Shown in pieces: positions 10,301-20,739 of a stretch of DNA of 64,000 nt; positions within the stretch are counted from its first letter, which is position 1; each line of letters begins with the position of its first letter. Source of the DNA: Rutstroemia sp. NJR-2017a BVV2 (lineage: Eukaryota; Ascomycota; Leotiomycetes; Helotiales; Rutstroemiaceae); contig NJPS01000013.1 of the NCBI GenBank assembly GCA_002946415.1, positions 186,001 to 250,000 of the forward strand, in the 5' to 3' direction. A program made the position numbers and the translations under genes. Under the pieces are notes generated by a model, which ran no database searches, was not told where the DNA came from, and saw only the letters and a program-made list of their open reading frames with translations.

Positions 10301-13300
10301 ATGGATACTCCGAGCTCAGGCAAGAGTGACCCGGTCACTGAGAGGGAGGAGGCAGCCCCAACCTCTGTTACAGGTGAAGCATCAAGTACCGCACAAATTG
10401 AGGGTAGACCGCGACAGACTGCTACAGAGAAACAGTGCAAATCAAAGTCAAATAAGAACAAAAATGGAAAGGCAGACAAGGCTACCAAGTCCAAGGGCAA
10501 GAAGGCTAAGGAAGTATCCGACAGCGAGAGCGAGAGTGAAGATAGTGATTCGTCGAGTTCAAGCTCGGATAGCTCTGATTCTAGTGATTCCGATTCTGAT
10601 TCCGATTCTGAAACGGAAACCGAAAAAGAAAAGAAGAAGAGGAAGGCAAAACTGAAGGCCAAGCAAAAGCTGAAGGAGAAACGCAAGGCTAAGTCTAAGA
10701 AGAAGTCCAAGAAAGTTGTAAGAAATCCTATTCCACTCTTTATTGAACACGCTAACATTGGAATAGGAATCATCTGACTCCGAATCAAGTTCCGAATCTG
10801 AAAGTGAGGATGAAGATGAAGAGGCTGAGGAAGATTCGGGAGATGCAGAGGCTGATGAAGAAACCGAGGAGACCCCAGAAGTAACAAATGCACAACTTCA
10901 GGCACAATTGTTACAGCTGCAGGCACAAGTACAACGAGCACAGTTCTCATCTCCCTTCGCGCAACCACCCCCACCAATATCCACGCCTGCATTATGGTCT
11001 CTACCCCCACCACCTCCCCCACCAAATTCCCTTCCACCAGGAAATGCACGACGTCACGCTCTTCGCCATGGAAAGAAAAATCTTGACGAGAGGAAAGACG
11101 GCAAGAAATCTAAGAAGGGCAAGAAGAAGCGTGCTAGTAAGCTGGAGTTCAAAAGAGTTGATCAATTGTGGGATAGCACAATCCACAACTACAAGCTTAC
11201 AGATACTGCGGAGGATGAGGAGAGTTCGGAATACGATCAGTATCTTTTTAATGTTCGTCGAACATTCGACTGGGAAGGAAAGTACAAGGTATGTTGACGT
11301 CCAATGAAATCTCACCTTGTACAACGGCTAACTCGTCTTAGGCCACTGTAGTTGACATCAAGAGCAAACTCCTCAAGGAAGCCCTCAACGAGGTTATGGA
11401 TGGCGTTAAAGGTGTTAGTCTCGTCGAAGAGACCCCCAACATCGATCCCAACCTACTCTTCCTCTATCTCGAGGATCTCCGCAAATCATGGAAGGCATTG
11501 AAGAATAAGAAAATTACCGAGAAGAAGGGTAAGAAGAAGTTGAAGAAGAGGAATGAGACCAAGCGAAAGCACCTCAAAGTTCTCTTGAAATATCTTGACA
11601 AGGATTATGCTTCCACCAAAAAGACCCTCTACCCTATGTTAGAGACCGGCATCATTACTTTCGATCTATTGTGGGCCCTGTACAAACCGAACACCTTGGC
11701 ATACACTACAACTTACGGAACCATTGATGAACCAAGAGCTTTCAAGATTGAACTGGCTGAGAAAGAATACAGTTTCATGAAAGGAGCGTGGTACAATATC
11801 GAGGGTAAATATTTGGAGTATGATGGAAAGACCTGGGGAATGGGTATGTGCTCTCTTCGTCTACTATATTCAACAACTAACATCATGTAGGCACCATGGA
11901 CTGTGACGTTCCAGCTTTCAAGGGAGCAAGAAAAATTACAAGCTTGAACTGCTATCCTCTCAAGTACCACAAGAATGAGGCAAAACTTCGAGCCGAACTC
12001 ATAGAGAGAGGCAAGAAGTTTGTTTCACTACAAGGTGTTCACTACAAGAGTCACAAAGGAATGGCATATTACAAGAAGCGCAAGGCTATCGTCAAAGTCA
12101 ACATTGATGGCAGAGTGATGGTTGATCCTGCAATTCATCGACGAATTCTTCCGAATTACAACATTAGCACCGTCAAGCCCAACGATCCAGATCTCCTTGA
12201 TGATTCAGATGAAGACGATGACGATGACTGTGGATGTTGTGGTGACAGCTCAGATGACGAACCAGAACGTGCGATGGAGAAACGCGAGGACGATGATGAA
12301 CCGAAGATGAAGTTAAAGGTTGTCCTCGATGAAAAAGAGAAGCCTCGTCTGATTCAAGTACCTGTGGATGCGGATGGTAATGAAGTCGTCGTCGAGAAGT
12401 TGGACGAGGTTCCCAGCAAGATCACCAAAGATGACGAAACTCCAGTCCCAGAAGACGACAAAAAGGCCCTGCCTACATTCACCGACGAAGAATATCTGAT
12501 CGCTTCCCCGGTCGTCCTTGGATTCGCCTTCGCTGAAAAGCTCTGGCTCGAGTTCACAGTTTCCGGTATCAAAGACATCGTCTGGAACGAAGGTGCCTAT
12601 GATTCCCTCGTCCTAGAAGACAACACGAAGGCAATCGTCAAAGCTCTCGTCGAATCTCACAAATACCACCCGGCAGAAAGCATCGACGATGTCATCCAAG
12701 GCAAAGGCAAAGGTCTGGTGGCCGTCCTCCACGGCCCTCCCGGCACAGGTAAAACCCTTACCGCAGAAGGCATCTCCGAGCTCCTCAAATGCCCTCTCTA
12801 CATGGTCTCGGCCGGAGAACTCGGTACCGACCCCCGCACGCTCGAAGCCGAGCTCCAGAAAATCCTCGACATCGCCCACGCCTGGGGTGCCGTGCTTCTT
12901 CTCGACGAAGCTGATGTCTTCCTTGAGAAACGAACAATCCAGGATATTCATCGTAATGCTCTGGTATCAATCTTCTTGCGCCTGCTTGAATATTTCCAGG
13001 GTATTCTTTTCTTGACCACCAATCGTGTCGAGACTTTCGATGATGCGTTCCAATCGCGTATTCACATTGCGTTGAGGTATGGTGACTTGAGTACGAAGGC
13101 CAAGAAGAGTGTGTTTAAGATGTTTATTGAGAGGGTGAGAGTCCTCGAGGGTATTGATACGATGCCCTTCAAGGAGGCGGATTATGATGCTTTGGCGAGG
13201 CATAATTTGAATGGAAGACAGGTATGTTCTTTTTCTTTCTTTTTCCTCCCCATCCCCTAACAGCAAACATCCAACTAACGCAACTGGCACAAACAGATCA

Positions 13301-13455
13301 AAAACACAATCCGCACAGCTCAGGCCCTGGCGGTTAATAATAATGAACCTCTTTCGATGGAGCATATTAAGAGAGTGCTGGATGTGGCGAATGCATTTGA
13401 TCGGGATCTGAAGGGTGGGACGGGCTTCGAGGATGCGATGAGGGGGTATTTCTAA
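10301..13455 (+). CDS. AAA+ ATPase, DUF7025-type fungal family
   Basis: Five exons: 10301..10717, 10767..11288, 11342..11843, 11891..13221, 13297..13455; 976 residues. The first ~210 residues are low complexity: Lys-rich blocks and Ser-Asp/Glu repeats, then a Gln stretch and a Pro-rich segment. A conserved middle region (about 310-600) resembles the DUF7025 module that precedes AAA domains in many fungal proteins; it is interrupted by a very acidic insert containing DDCGCCGDSSDD. The AAA domain carries Walker A GPPGTGKT near residue 762, Walker B LLLDEAD, sensor-1 TTN and an SRIH arginine-finger region. It should hydrolyse ATP to remodel a protein or complex, probably as a ring. The substrate is unknown. 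The charged N-terminus suggests a nuclear or RNA-associated location, by inference only. Confidence 0.93.
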
Positions 13456-13600
13456 GTGGGATTAGGTAGTTGGTTTCTCGGGAGCGGAGTCGAAGGGCTA
13501 AGGGTGGGAAAGGGATGGTTGTTCCACTTCGTGAGGAGGATTATGGATGGGATTGGGCAACGAAGGGCGATATTGGGACTTCTCTTCTCTTATCTGTATG

Positions 13601-13670
13601 GTCTGGTCTGGTCTGGTCTGGTCTGGTCTGGTCTGGTCTGGTCTGGTCTGGTCTGGTCTGGTCTGGTCTG
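13601..13670. repeat. Pentanucleotide microsatellite (GTCTG)14
   Basis: Fourteen uninterrupted GTCTG units, about 145 bp after the AAA ATPase stop codon and so possibly in its 3' UTR. Perfect units imply recent expansion or ongoing slippage. Confidence 0.95.
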
Positions 13671-13956
13671 TCTGTCATTGTCTGGTCAGGGTTATTTGGT
13701 CGCAGTCCGGTGTGGGTGGGTGAACGCATGGTTTTATTCTCCTTGGGCATGTTGATACTTTGTTATGAAGAGCGGAGCGTTAGCAGTATTGCACAGCACA
13801 GGATATGTTATGATATGTTAAATCATTCCCCTCTGTCTTTGGTGTTCGTTTTGTGTGTAATTCGTGTGTGCGTGTTCACTGTGATTGTTTGGGATACTGG
13901 GGATTTGGCCAGGAGGGCTTTTCGGCTTGGAAGAAATATGCAGCTTGGTTTATATA

Positions 13957-14040
13957 TAATCGTCGGCATTACGGTGCACTCCTACGGAAAGCGTTAGGAA
14001 GCAACGTTTTCCGTAGGAGGCATCGTAAGGCCGACGATTA
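13957..14040. repeat. 84-bp imperfect palindrome, MITE-like
   Basis: Arms of about 34 bp (13957-13990 and 14008-14040) are inverted copies with a few mismatches and one indel, separated by a ~17-bp loop. The outer ends read TAATCGTCGG... and ...CCGACGATTA, flanked by TA-rich sequence, which would suit a TA target duplication. It could be a short non-autonomous transposon or a strong RNA hairpin or terminator downstream of the AAA gene. No transposase is nearby. Confidence 0.7.
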
Positions 14041-15175
14041 GTATAAGCCGATGAGGAAACTTAAAAGATGGTCTGGATAATGAATGGAGATGTAATATAT
14101 AAGAGTTTTGGGATATTTGTGCGAGATTTGATAGATTATCCCAAAAAGTTGAGGGAAAGGGAGAGGGTAAGGGAAGAGAGCCTGATGTTGATGTGATGAG
14201 TAGCTAAATGAGGACAATGATGGTTAGTTTGTAATTATTTCTCACATTTGCTCTGGCTCTGGCTCTGACTCTTGATAAAAGATAAGTAAACCTCTATTGC
14301 TGGCGCGAAGGATATATAGGTTGGGGAATAGGGGAAGAGAAAGGGCAAGGGGAGGGGGTGTATAGAGAGAGGGGGCGGGGGTTGGTGTGATGCGATGTGT
14401 TGTGATGCGAGTATAGAAGGCAAAGAGGGAAGGGAAGCGAAGGGAAAGGGGGGTGGGGCTGTCAAATAGGACCAAGGAGATGGTAGGAGATGGGAGGAGA
14501 TGGGATCGGATAGGTAGGATGCGATGAGATGGGATAAGTAGTATATGAAATGCAGATCAGAAGTGTGTAAGTAAAGAGGGGATTGTTTTAAGCAGCGCGT
14601 CAGAGCTCTATTAGTCTTCTACCGAACATAACCATAGCAGCTGGTGAGCTTATAGTGCATCACATCACATTGTATAGTTAAAACATAGCCATGGGAAAGT
14701 CGAACAGTTATATAAGGACTAGCAGATAACATCTACTGCATTCTCGTATAATCTCAAGGCAAGAAAAGAGGATCATCAATTCGGCACCAACGCAATTCAA
14801 CAAAAACAACACACCCGGAAAACGGACAGAGAGGAGAGTCATTAATCTTTCATAACAGTTTTTATCTTTAATACATGCTATGAATCCAATCGATCATAGA
14901 CCAAAGATATCCGACCCGAAATCACAACAGAAATCTACCACACAAGCAAATAAACCATTCTTCTTGATTGAATTCCGAGATCTTGTCTAACAATATTTCG
15001 CTTTTTATGCACGCAGAGAACATACGAGATTGCGAGAATGTAAAATTTCGATATCGAAAGTCCAAGGATAATTGGATTTATGATCGTGAGGGAGAGGTTA
15101 TGGAATATCAGGTCGAATTCGTGGAACTATGGAATCGATCGATCATAGGAAGGGGGATGGATTGAATTTTCGAAT

Positions 15176-16466
15176 TTATTTTCCTGGGTTGCTGGCGACG
15201 AATTGGACACCCTTCTCAATGTTCTGTAGAAGAAAAATATTAGTATGATACTACAAGAGATGGAAACGCAATGCCTCAGTAGGTGGAAAAACTAACCTTC
15301 TTCAAGTCGCTCAAGCATGCCTCCAACAACTTCTCCTCAGCTGGGTCAACCTTTCCAACTGGCAAGATGTTTTGAACACCATCTGGACCCAACTCAACCT
15401 TGCTAGCGAAGAAATCAACACCTTGGTCCTTGTACAATGGGCTGTCGACGAAAGTTGGCTCAACAACACCCTTTTGTCCTTGAGCGGCCTTCAACAAAGA
15501 TTCGGCGAAACGGGCACCAGCCATGGCCATAGACAAGGTAGCGCTACCAGCTCCGTCCTTAGCTTGAACGACCTCATCACCACCGAATTGCACACGCTTG
15601 AGAAGGTTCTCGTTTCCGACAAGGTCTGGGTGGGAGGATTGAGAGAAGAGAGGGACAATGGTAACACCGGAATGTCCACCAACAACGGTGATGTTCTCGT
15701 CCACTGGGTCAGTGCCCTTGATCTCGCTGACGAATCTGCTGGCTCTGACGACGTCCAAAGTGGTAACACCGAAGAGTCTCTTTGGGTTGTAAACTCCCTT
15801 CGCCTTGAAGATCTCGGCAACGATTGGGACGGTCGAGTTAACAGGGTTGGAGATGACGAGGACGTTGGCATTTGGTGCGGACTCGGCGACGGCTTTGGCA
15901 AGATCACGGACGATGGATGCGTTGGTGTTGAAGAGATCATCACGGGTCATACCGGGCTTACGGGGAACACCGGCGGGGATTAAAACGATCTCAGAACCTT
16001 TGAGGGCGGCAGCGAGGCCTGAAGGTGTGGGGTCATATCCGGTGACCTTGGATTTGGTGTTGACGTGCGAAACATCTGCTGCGACACCTGTATTTGACCA
16101 ATTGAGGGTATTCGTTAGTCGTTGATGTCCTTGTCTTGTCCCGTTTGGCCGATGACGTCCCAACGAAATAGTACGAACCTGGGGCACCTCTGATATCATA
16201 CAGAGCCAAATCGCTAACACGAGGGTTCAGCTTGAGGAGAAGAGATAATGGTTGACCAATTCCACCAGCAGCTCCGAGAACGGTGACCTTGGAAAGCTAT
16301 TTGAAGAATTCGAGTCATTAGTTAAGGCTGTTGAGAAATAAAATTCGGCCAAGCAATTGTAAATATTCGGATGAATTCTGAGAAAAGAACGGCTTACATC
16401 CTTAGCGGAAGCTGAGAAAGCTCTTCTCTGGACAGCGCCAGTCAATGCTCTTCTTGCTGCGAACAT
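15176..16466 (-). CDS. MDH1: Malate dehydrogenase, mitochondrial, NAD-dependent
   Basis: Four exons on the minus strand: 16466..16398, 16296..16179, 16087..15297, 15223..15176; 341 residues, the usual family length. It interconverts malate and oxaloacetate with NAD in the TCA cycle. The N-terminus ([20 protein letters not shown]) is Arg/Ala/Ser-rich and acid-free, a typical matrix-targeting presequence. The Rossmann glycine loop GAAGGIG is at 31-37. Substrate arginines fit R105, R111 and R177, and the catalytic Asp/His pair fits D174 and H201 (GGHSGVTI). The last exon of only 16 codons ends ASNPGK. Introns are short with standard signals. The minus strand drives MDH and the plus strand the GH5 gene from a shared 0.9-kb intergenic region. 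Confidence 0.97.
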
Positions 16467-17399
16467 GGTGGGCAGATATGTGAATGTAGATGGTAACGAG
16501 GAGAGGAGAGAGTTGGAAGAGTGTGCAATGGGGAAGTGGTTCAAGAGAATAGGATTGACGATCGGAAGAGAGGAATCTTTTCGTGCGGCGTTGAGAGCTG
16601 TGGAGGTTTTCCGGGTTTACGCCGGTTTGAAGCTAAACTATTTTTGGTAAGGTCATTATTTTCTTTCTCCACGTGAGCCGCGGGGCCGTTTGGTAGCCGA
16701 CGGACGAGAGGCGGTCAGCACGTGACTAACAGCAACAGGAGCAGGAGTCGTAAAAGGAAATGTTTTTGTGATCTGGAAGACCTGCTCTCCGTCCTTGGCT
16801 TCATTATGTGAATTCTCGTGCTTCCATAAAGCATAAATCACATGAAAGTCACTGCCTCGCTAACTCGCTTAAACCGTTGTGCCCCCCATTTTGCCCAGCC
16901 GGGTAAATTCAGAGCGTGGGGTAGCTATCACTTAAACACGCGGCTTCTTAATCGTAAGTATTACTTTTATATCGAGAAAATTACAAAAGTTGAGATATCT
17001 GATATCTGAAAGCTGTCAAATACTCTGTTTCCAAAATAAATCATAGAGAATTTTTTGGGTAATTTAATAGTAAGAATTAAGAAAGTTCTGAGAAGCAGCT
17101 TTTTGTACTTCTCTGGATAAATTTGGTGAGGCTTTCTTTTGATATACCACGACCAAGCCGGGGCGCATATAGACCTCCCCGAGTGGGGTCGAGCTATATG
17201 ATAGAGCTCTGCCCAAGTTGTACAGCTTCAGATATTAGCCTGAATGCATTGAATGACTTCACTATAAAAAGTGTATGAAGGTCTACCTATATCTCAAATA
17301 TATCCTCATTATTGTGCATTCCTGGAGTTTCTTAGTGCAACCCTTCAGTTCTCAGCAACCTATCTGGAAACAGCACGAGTTCATACCCGCTCCCTCAAG
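16467..17399. promoter_or_regulatory. Divergent promoter region between MDH and GH5 genes
   Basis: No coding frame. TATAAAA at 17263-17269 lies 131 bp before the GH5 start codon and is a likely TATA box for it. The MDH side lacks a clear TATA box, as is common for housekeeping genes. Confidence 0.5.
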
Positions 17400-18852
17400 A
17401 TGTCTAACGGCATCCTTCGAACGGATGGCGACAGAATCGTCGACGGTTCTGGTAAAACCGTCATCCTCCGTGGAGCTGGTCTAGGTGGATGGATGAACAT
17501 GGAGAACTTCATCACTGGATATCCGGCCACGGAACATCAACATCGAGCATCCATGCTGAAGGTCTTGGGAAAGGAGAAATACGAATTCTTCTTCGACAAA
17601 TTTCTGGAGTATTTCTTCATGGAAGACGATGCCAAGTTCTTTGCGAGCGTCGGATTGAACTGCCTGAGGTTGCCATTCAATTATAGGCATTTCGAGGATG
17701 ATATGAATCCTCGGGTTTTGAAAGAAAGTGGTTTCAAGCACTTGGATCGTGTCATTGATCTTGTACGTTGCCCTCAACTATCCTGATCCATTGACTAACA
17801 CGGTTTAGTGCTCTAAATACAACATATACACAGTCTTAGATATGCACACGGTGCCGGGGGCACAAAATCCTGATTGGCATTCAGACAACCCGTCTAATTA
17901 TGCTTCATTCTGGGATCACAAAGACCATCAAGATCGAACCATATGGCTCTGGTCTGAGCTTGCAAAACGCTACCGCAACAACCCATGGGTAGCAGGCTAC
18001 AACCCCATCAACGAACCATGTGACCCACTCCACTACCGTCTTCCCGCCTTCTACGACCGATTCGAAGCCGCCATCCGCAAAATCGACCCCGACCACATCC
18101 TCTTCCTCGACGGCAACACCTTCGCCATTGAATGGAGGCACTTCGACAACGTCCTCCCCAACTCCGTCTACGCCCTGCACGACTACTCCACGATGGGATT
18201 CCCAACCGGCGAGCCGTTCACCGGCAGCCAAGCACAAATCGAAAAGCTCGAGCGCCAATTCCTCCGCAAATGCAGCTTCCAAACCGCCAAGAAGGTGCCG
18301 GCATGGAACGGCGAGTTTGGCCCCGTCTACGAATCCGATCCGAAAGCCGAAGACATCAACACGCAACGGTACAATCTCCTCGGCGCACAGCTGAAATTGT
18401 ACCAGAAGCACCAGACCCCGTGGTCGATCTGGCTGTACAAGGATCTGGGGCTGCAGGGAATGGTGCGGACGGACCCGGAGTCGCCGTATCATAAGCTGGT
18501 GGCGCCGTTTTTGGAGAAGAAAAAGGCGCTGAACCTGGACTGTTGGGGTGCGCAGGAGTCACAGTCGCTGACGGAGGCAATGAGTCCACTCGTTAAGTGG
18601 ATTGAGGAGAACGCTCCGAAGGCGAAGGAACAATATCCGACACCGTGGGGGGTGGAAAGACAGATCCGGAGAGCAGTCATGGAATCGTATGTGGCTAGTA
18701 GTTTCTCGGATGAGTTTGCGGAGCTGTTTGCGGGGAAGAGCGAGAAGGAGTTGGATGAGTTGGCGGCCAGCTGGAAGTATGAGAATTGTGCGAAGAGGGA
18801 GGGGTTGAATAAGGTACTGGGAGAATTTGCGGAGGCGAGGGGAAGCGATTGA
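17400..18852 (+). CDS. Glycoside hydrolase family 5, exo-beta-1,3-glucanase-like, intracellular
   Basis: Two exons, 17400..17762 and 17809..18852; 468 residues. The ATG at 17400 was chosen because the upstream frame has no ATG and MSNGILRTDGDRIVDGSGK opens the GH5 fold directly. Signature sequences include RGAGLGGWMNMENF near the start, NPINEP with the acid/base Glu at about 190, and WNGEFGP with the nucleophile Glu at about 290. This should cleave beta-glucosidic bonds, most likely in beta-1,3-glucan or a glycoside. There is no signal peptide or transmembrane segment, so unlike most fungal exoglucanases it appears cytosolic, pointing to turnover of an internal glycoside or unconventional secretion. 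The long C-terminal helical tail (after ~370) is not part of the minimal barrel. Confidence 0.9.
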
Positions 18853-19210
18853 GTGATTGATGGAAGGGGCAATACATTCTAGGGTGGTCACAAAACTGTC
18901 ATATCAACTCCGGGTCGGCTAGTAATGGAAAAAGCAAGCGATTTCAACTACTGAAATGTGCTGGGTTATCTGCCAAATATCCTTTATTTACAAAGTAGTT
19001 GGGTGGATAGTACGTGCATGTTGCATTTGCTGGACCAAGCGACGTGTTTGTGTGCACTTCAATTTGTCTATCGCTCCTGGTGCCCTATGCCTTTATACAC
19101 GATCCCTTCCATCTACTTTTTACACAATCACCCGGCCCTACATCCTTCCTATCTCTTCCAATCTACCTCCACACCAGCTCCTACCTCCACTACCGGCTCA
19201 CCATAACCTT
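18853..19210. other. Convergent intergenic gap
   Basis: Lies between the 3' ends of the GH5 gene and the minus-strand secreted protein gene. Nothing beyond likely 3' UTR sequence is seen. Confidence 0.4.
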
Positions 19211-19823
19211 CTAATCAAACATCAACTCCCTCGACTTACAAACACCATTATACAGCACACTATAGGGCGGGATCTTGCCCCCCAAAAACGGTATCTGCAA
19301 TGCCGTAACCGGTTCTCCCAAAGTCCCAGTAACGTGCCCCACAGTACTCTTGTCAGCAGTATCCGCCGCAATAATCACACTATTCGGCCCCCCTGTGAAG
19401 ATGGCTTTTTCTGTCGTGTTAGGCACAGTGACAATCATTTTGCCAGACAGGAAGACGACATATCTAAGACCATGAATGAGCTGTGTTCTTCTAGAGAGAT
19501 ATATGCTCACAAAATTGGGCATGGGAAGAGCAGAGTACGAACTGAGGAGCTGGTGCCGCGTGCGCAGAACCGGGGAAATTCGCAGGAAGATAGCTATAAG
19601 TCGCATTACCGCCCAGCACACCTAACGACTGAACCATACTTCCAACCAAACCATTCTGCACGGACGAAGCGATCGGGGTGGTGAGCTGCCAGCATTGAAA
19701 AAGCGAGACATTGTTTATAGCAGAGATGGCAGTGAGGTTGAAATATGGCGGGGTGCTAGTAAGGGCTGCGGGGACTTGGCTTGGGAAGCATACCGAGGCA
19801 GCGAAGAGGTATCGAGGATGCAT
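19211..19823 (-). CDS. Small secreted protein of a widespread ascomycete family
   Basis: Two exons on the minus strand, 19823..19543 and 19463..19211, joined at a GTTCGT donor and a TTAG acceptor in phase 2; 177 residues. This splice restores APAPQYVVFLSGKMIVTVP, a segment I recognise from uncharacterised small secreted ascomycete proteins with a cupin-like beta-strand pattern (PNSVIIAADTADKSTVGH, ALQIPFLGGKIPPYSVL). The N-terminus (MHPRYLFAASVCFPSQVPAA) is moderately hydrophobic and could be a signal peptide, and several N-x-S/T sites fit secretion (NVS, NAT, NTT). No enzymatic motif is visible. A role outside the cell is inferred only from the targeting signal. Confidence 0.75.
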
Positions 19824-20245
19824 GGTAATAGTATAATACGTGCAGGTTTCTAGGCGGCAAATTAATAGATGGAGAGGAGTGCGGTTACTTAACTGAACTC
19901 GAGGGAAATTCTTCGACTATGACACTTCATGTGAAGAGGGCTACTGAAAGAATTTCTAACATTATGTGCTCACGGCGGAAGACACGGCTACCCACGCGTT
20001 CTGGCTGCGATAGTCAGGTGGCATTGCATGTAATCACCTTGTGGTCTCCACTTTATCGGAGCATCTAATGCACTCAGTTGTGTGATAACTGTTGGAATGC
20101 AGTTGGATATAAAGCTCTGCCCACAGGACAGTGACCAGTGCTAGAAGATCGTGCCAACTCGGCAAAATTACAACCCCCTGTTGACCCTGCAGTTGTGCGG
20201 CACGGCTTTTACACATCCTACCGGAACGTCATAAGCGATCATTGT

Positions 20246-20334
20246 TATATTATCCCTCCCCCGGAACAAAGGTTAAATTTTTCTGCGTCTTGCCACCAAA
20301 ATTTTAACCTTTGTTCAGGGGGAGGTATAGTATG
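20246..20334. repeat. Inverted repeat with 28-bp arms, retroelement-end-like
   Basis: Arms at about 20255-20282 and 20298-20325 are near-perfect inverted copies (CCTCCCCC, then GAACAAAGGTTAAA...), around a 15-bp loop. Similarity continues weakly outward (ATTATCC against its counterpart). Read outward, each arm gives a GGGGGAGG purine tract followed by TATA-rich sequence, like a polypurine tract beside an LTR end. It may mark two retroelement ends in opposite orientation next to the reverse-transcriptase relic. Confidence 0.65.
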
Positions 20335-20349
20335 AACATCCCCAACCCC

Positions 20350-20739
20350 CTAAGATATTATAATATTCTTGTTCCAATTTCTTTTAGATATTATCATCAG
20401 CTTGTTGTTTCTGTACGGAGAGCCTATACTACATCTCAGTTGAGTACCCTGTGGCATTCGAGTGGGCTGGCATTGCCCTATCCCCGCCACGGAAAATGCA
20501 AAGAAATACTGGTGCGGAGGATAGATGGGGATCGCCCAATATCCATGTTTGAGATCGAAAGTGTTGAAAACCGCATGTTGGAGTTGTGCAAGATAGTCGT
20601 GGGTCTTGGTTTGAAGTTCTTTATAGAATCCTGGCTTTTCTTCCTCGGGATAACTGCAATCAAATGTGACTCGTACCTCCGCGTATCGGTCTGGATTTGA
20701 GATTTGTCTTTTGCGACCAGAACACGATTCGCATTCCAA
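20350..20739 (-). mobile_element. Ty3/gypsy-type reverse transcriptase relic
   Basis: A 129-residue minus-strand frame contains FNTFDLKHGYWAIPIYPPHQ and FAFSVAGIGQCQPTRMPQGT, which match the RT palm of gypsy elements: the F-x-x-D-L/M-x-x-GYW segment followed by the usual PTRM-x-QG segment. The catalytic YxDD region, RNase H and integrase are missing, and similarity stops abruptly after PQGTQ, so this is a truncated dead fragment. No matching LTR pair is evident in the window. The element may be active elsewhere in the genome. Confidence 0.75.

Larger units (their letters stand above)
13456..15175. other. Intergenic region with repeats downstream of the AAA gene
   Basis: Contains the GTCTG microsatellite and the palindrome described separately, then purine-rich simple sequence (about 14150-14520, G/A tracts and ATGGGAG-type repeats). 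No coding frame is credible; open frames across the microsatellite only translate the repeat. The last ~300 bp before 15176 are AT-rich, as expected for the 3' side of the malate dehydrogenase gene. Confidence 0.5.

Noticed and set aside
10246..11049. 267-codon antisense frame over the AAA gene N-terminus
   Set aside because: It is the complement of Ser/Asp/Lys repeats and overlaps an exon-intron structure clearly coding on the plus strand.
13456..13997. Plus-strand frames rich in LVWSG repeats
   Set aside because: They only translate the GTCTG microsatellite and its flanks.
15372..15983. 203-codon plus-strand frame inside MDH
   Set aside because: Shadow of the malate dehydrogenase exon; no family resemblance.
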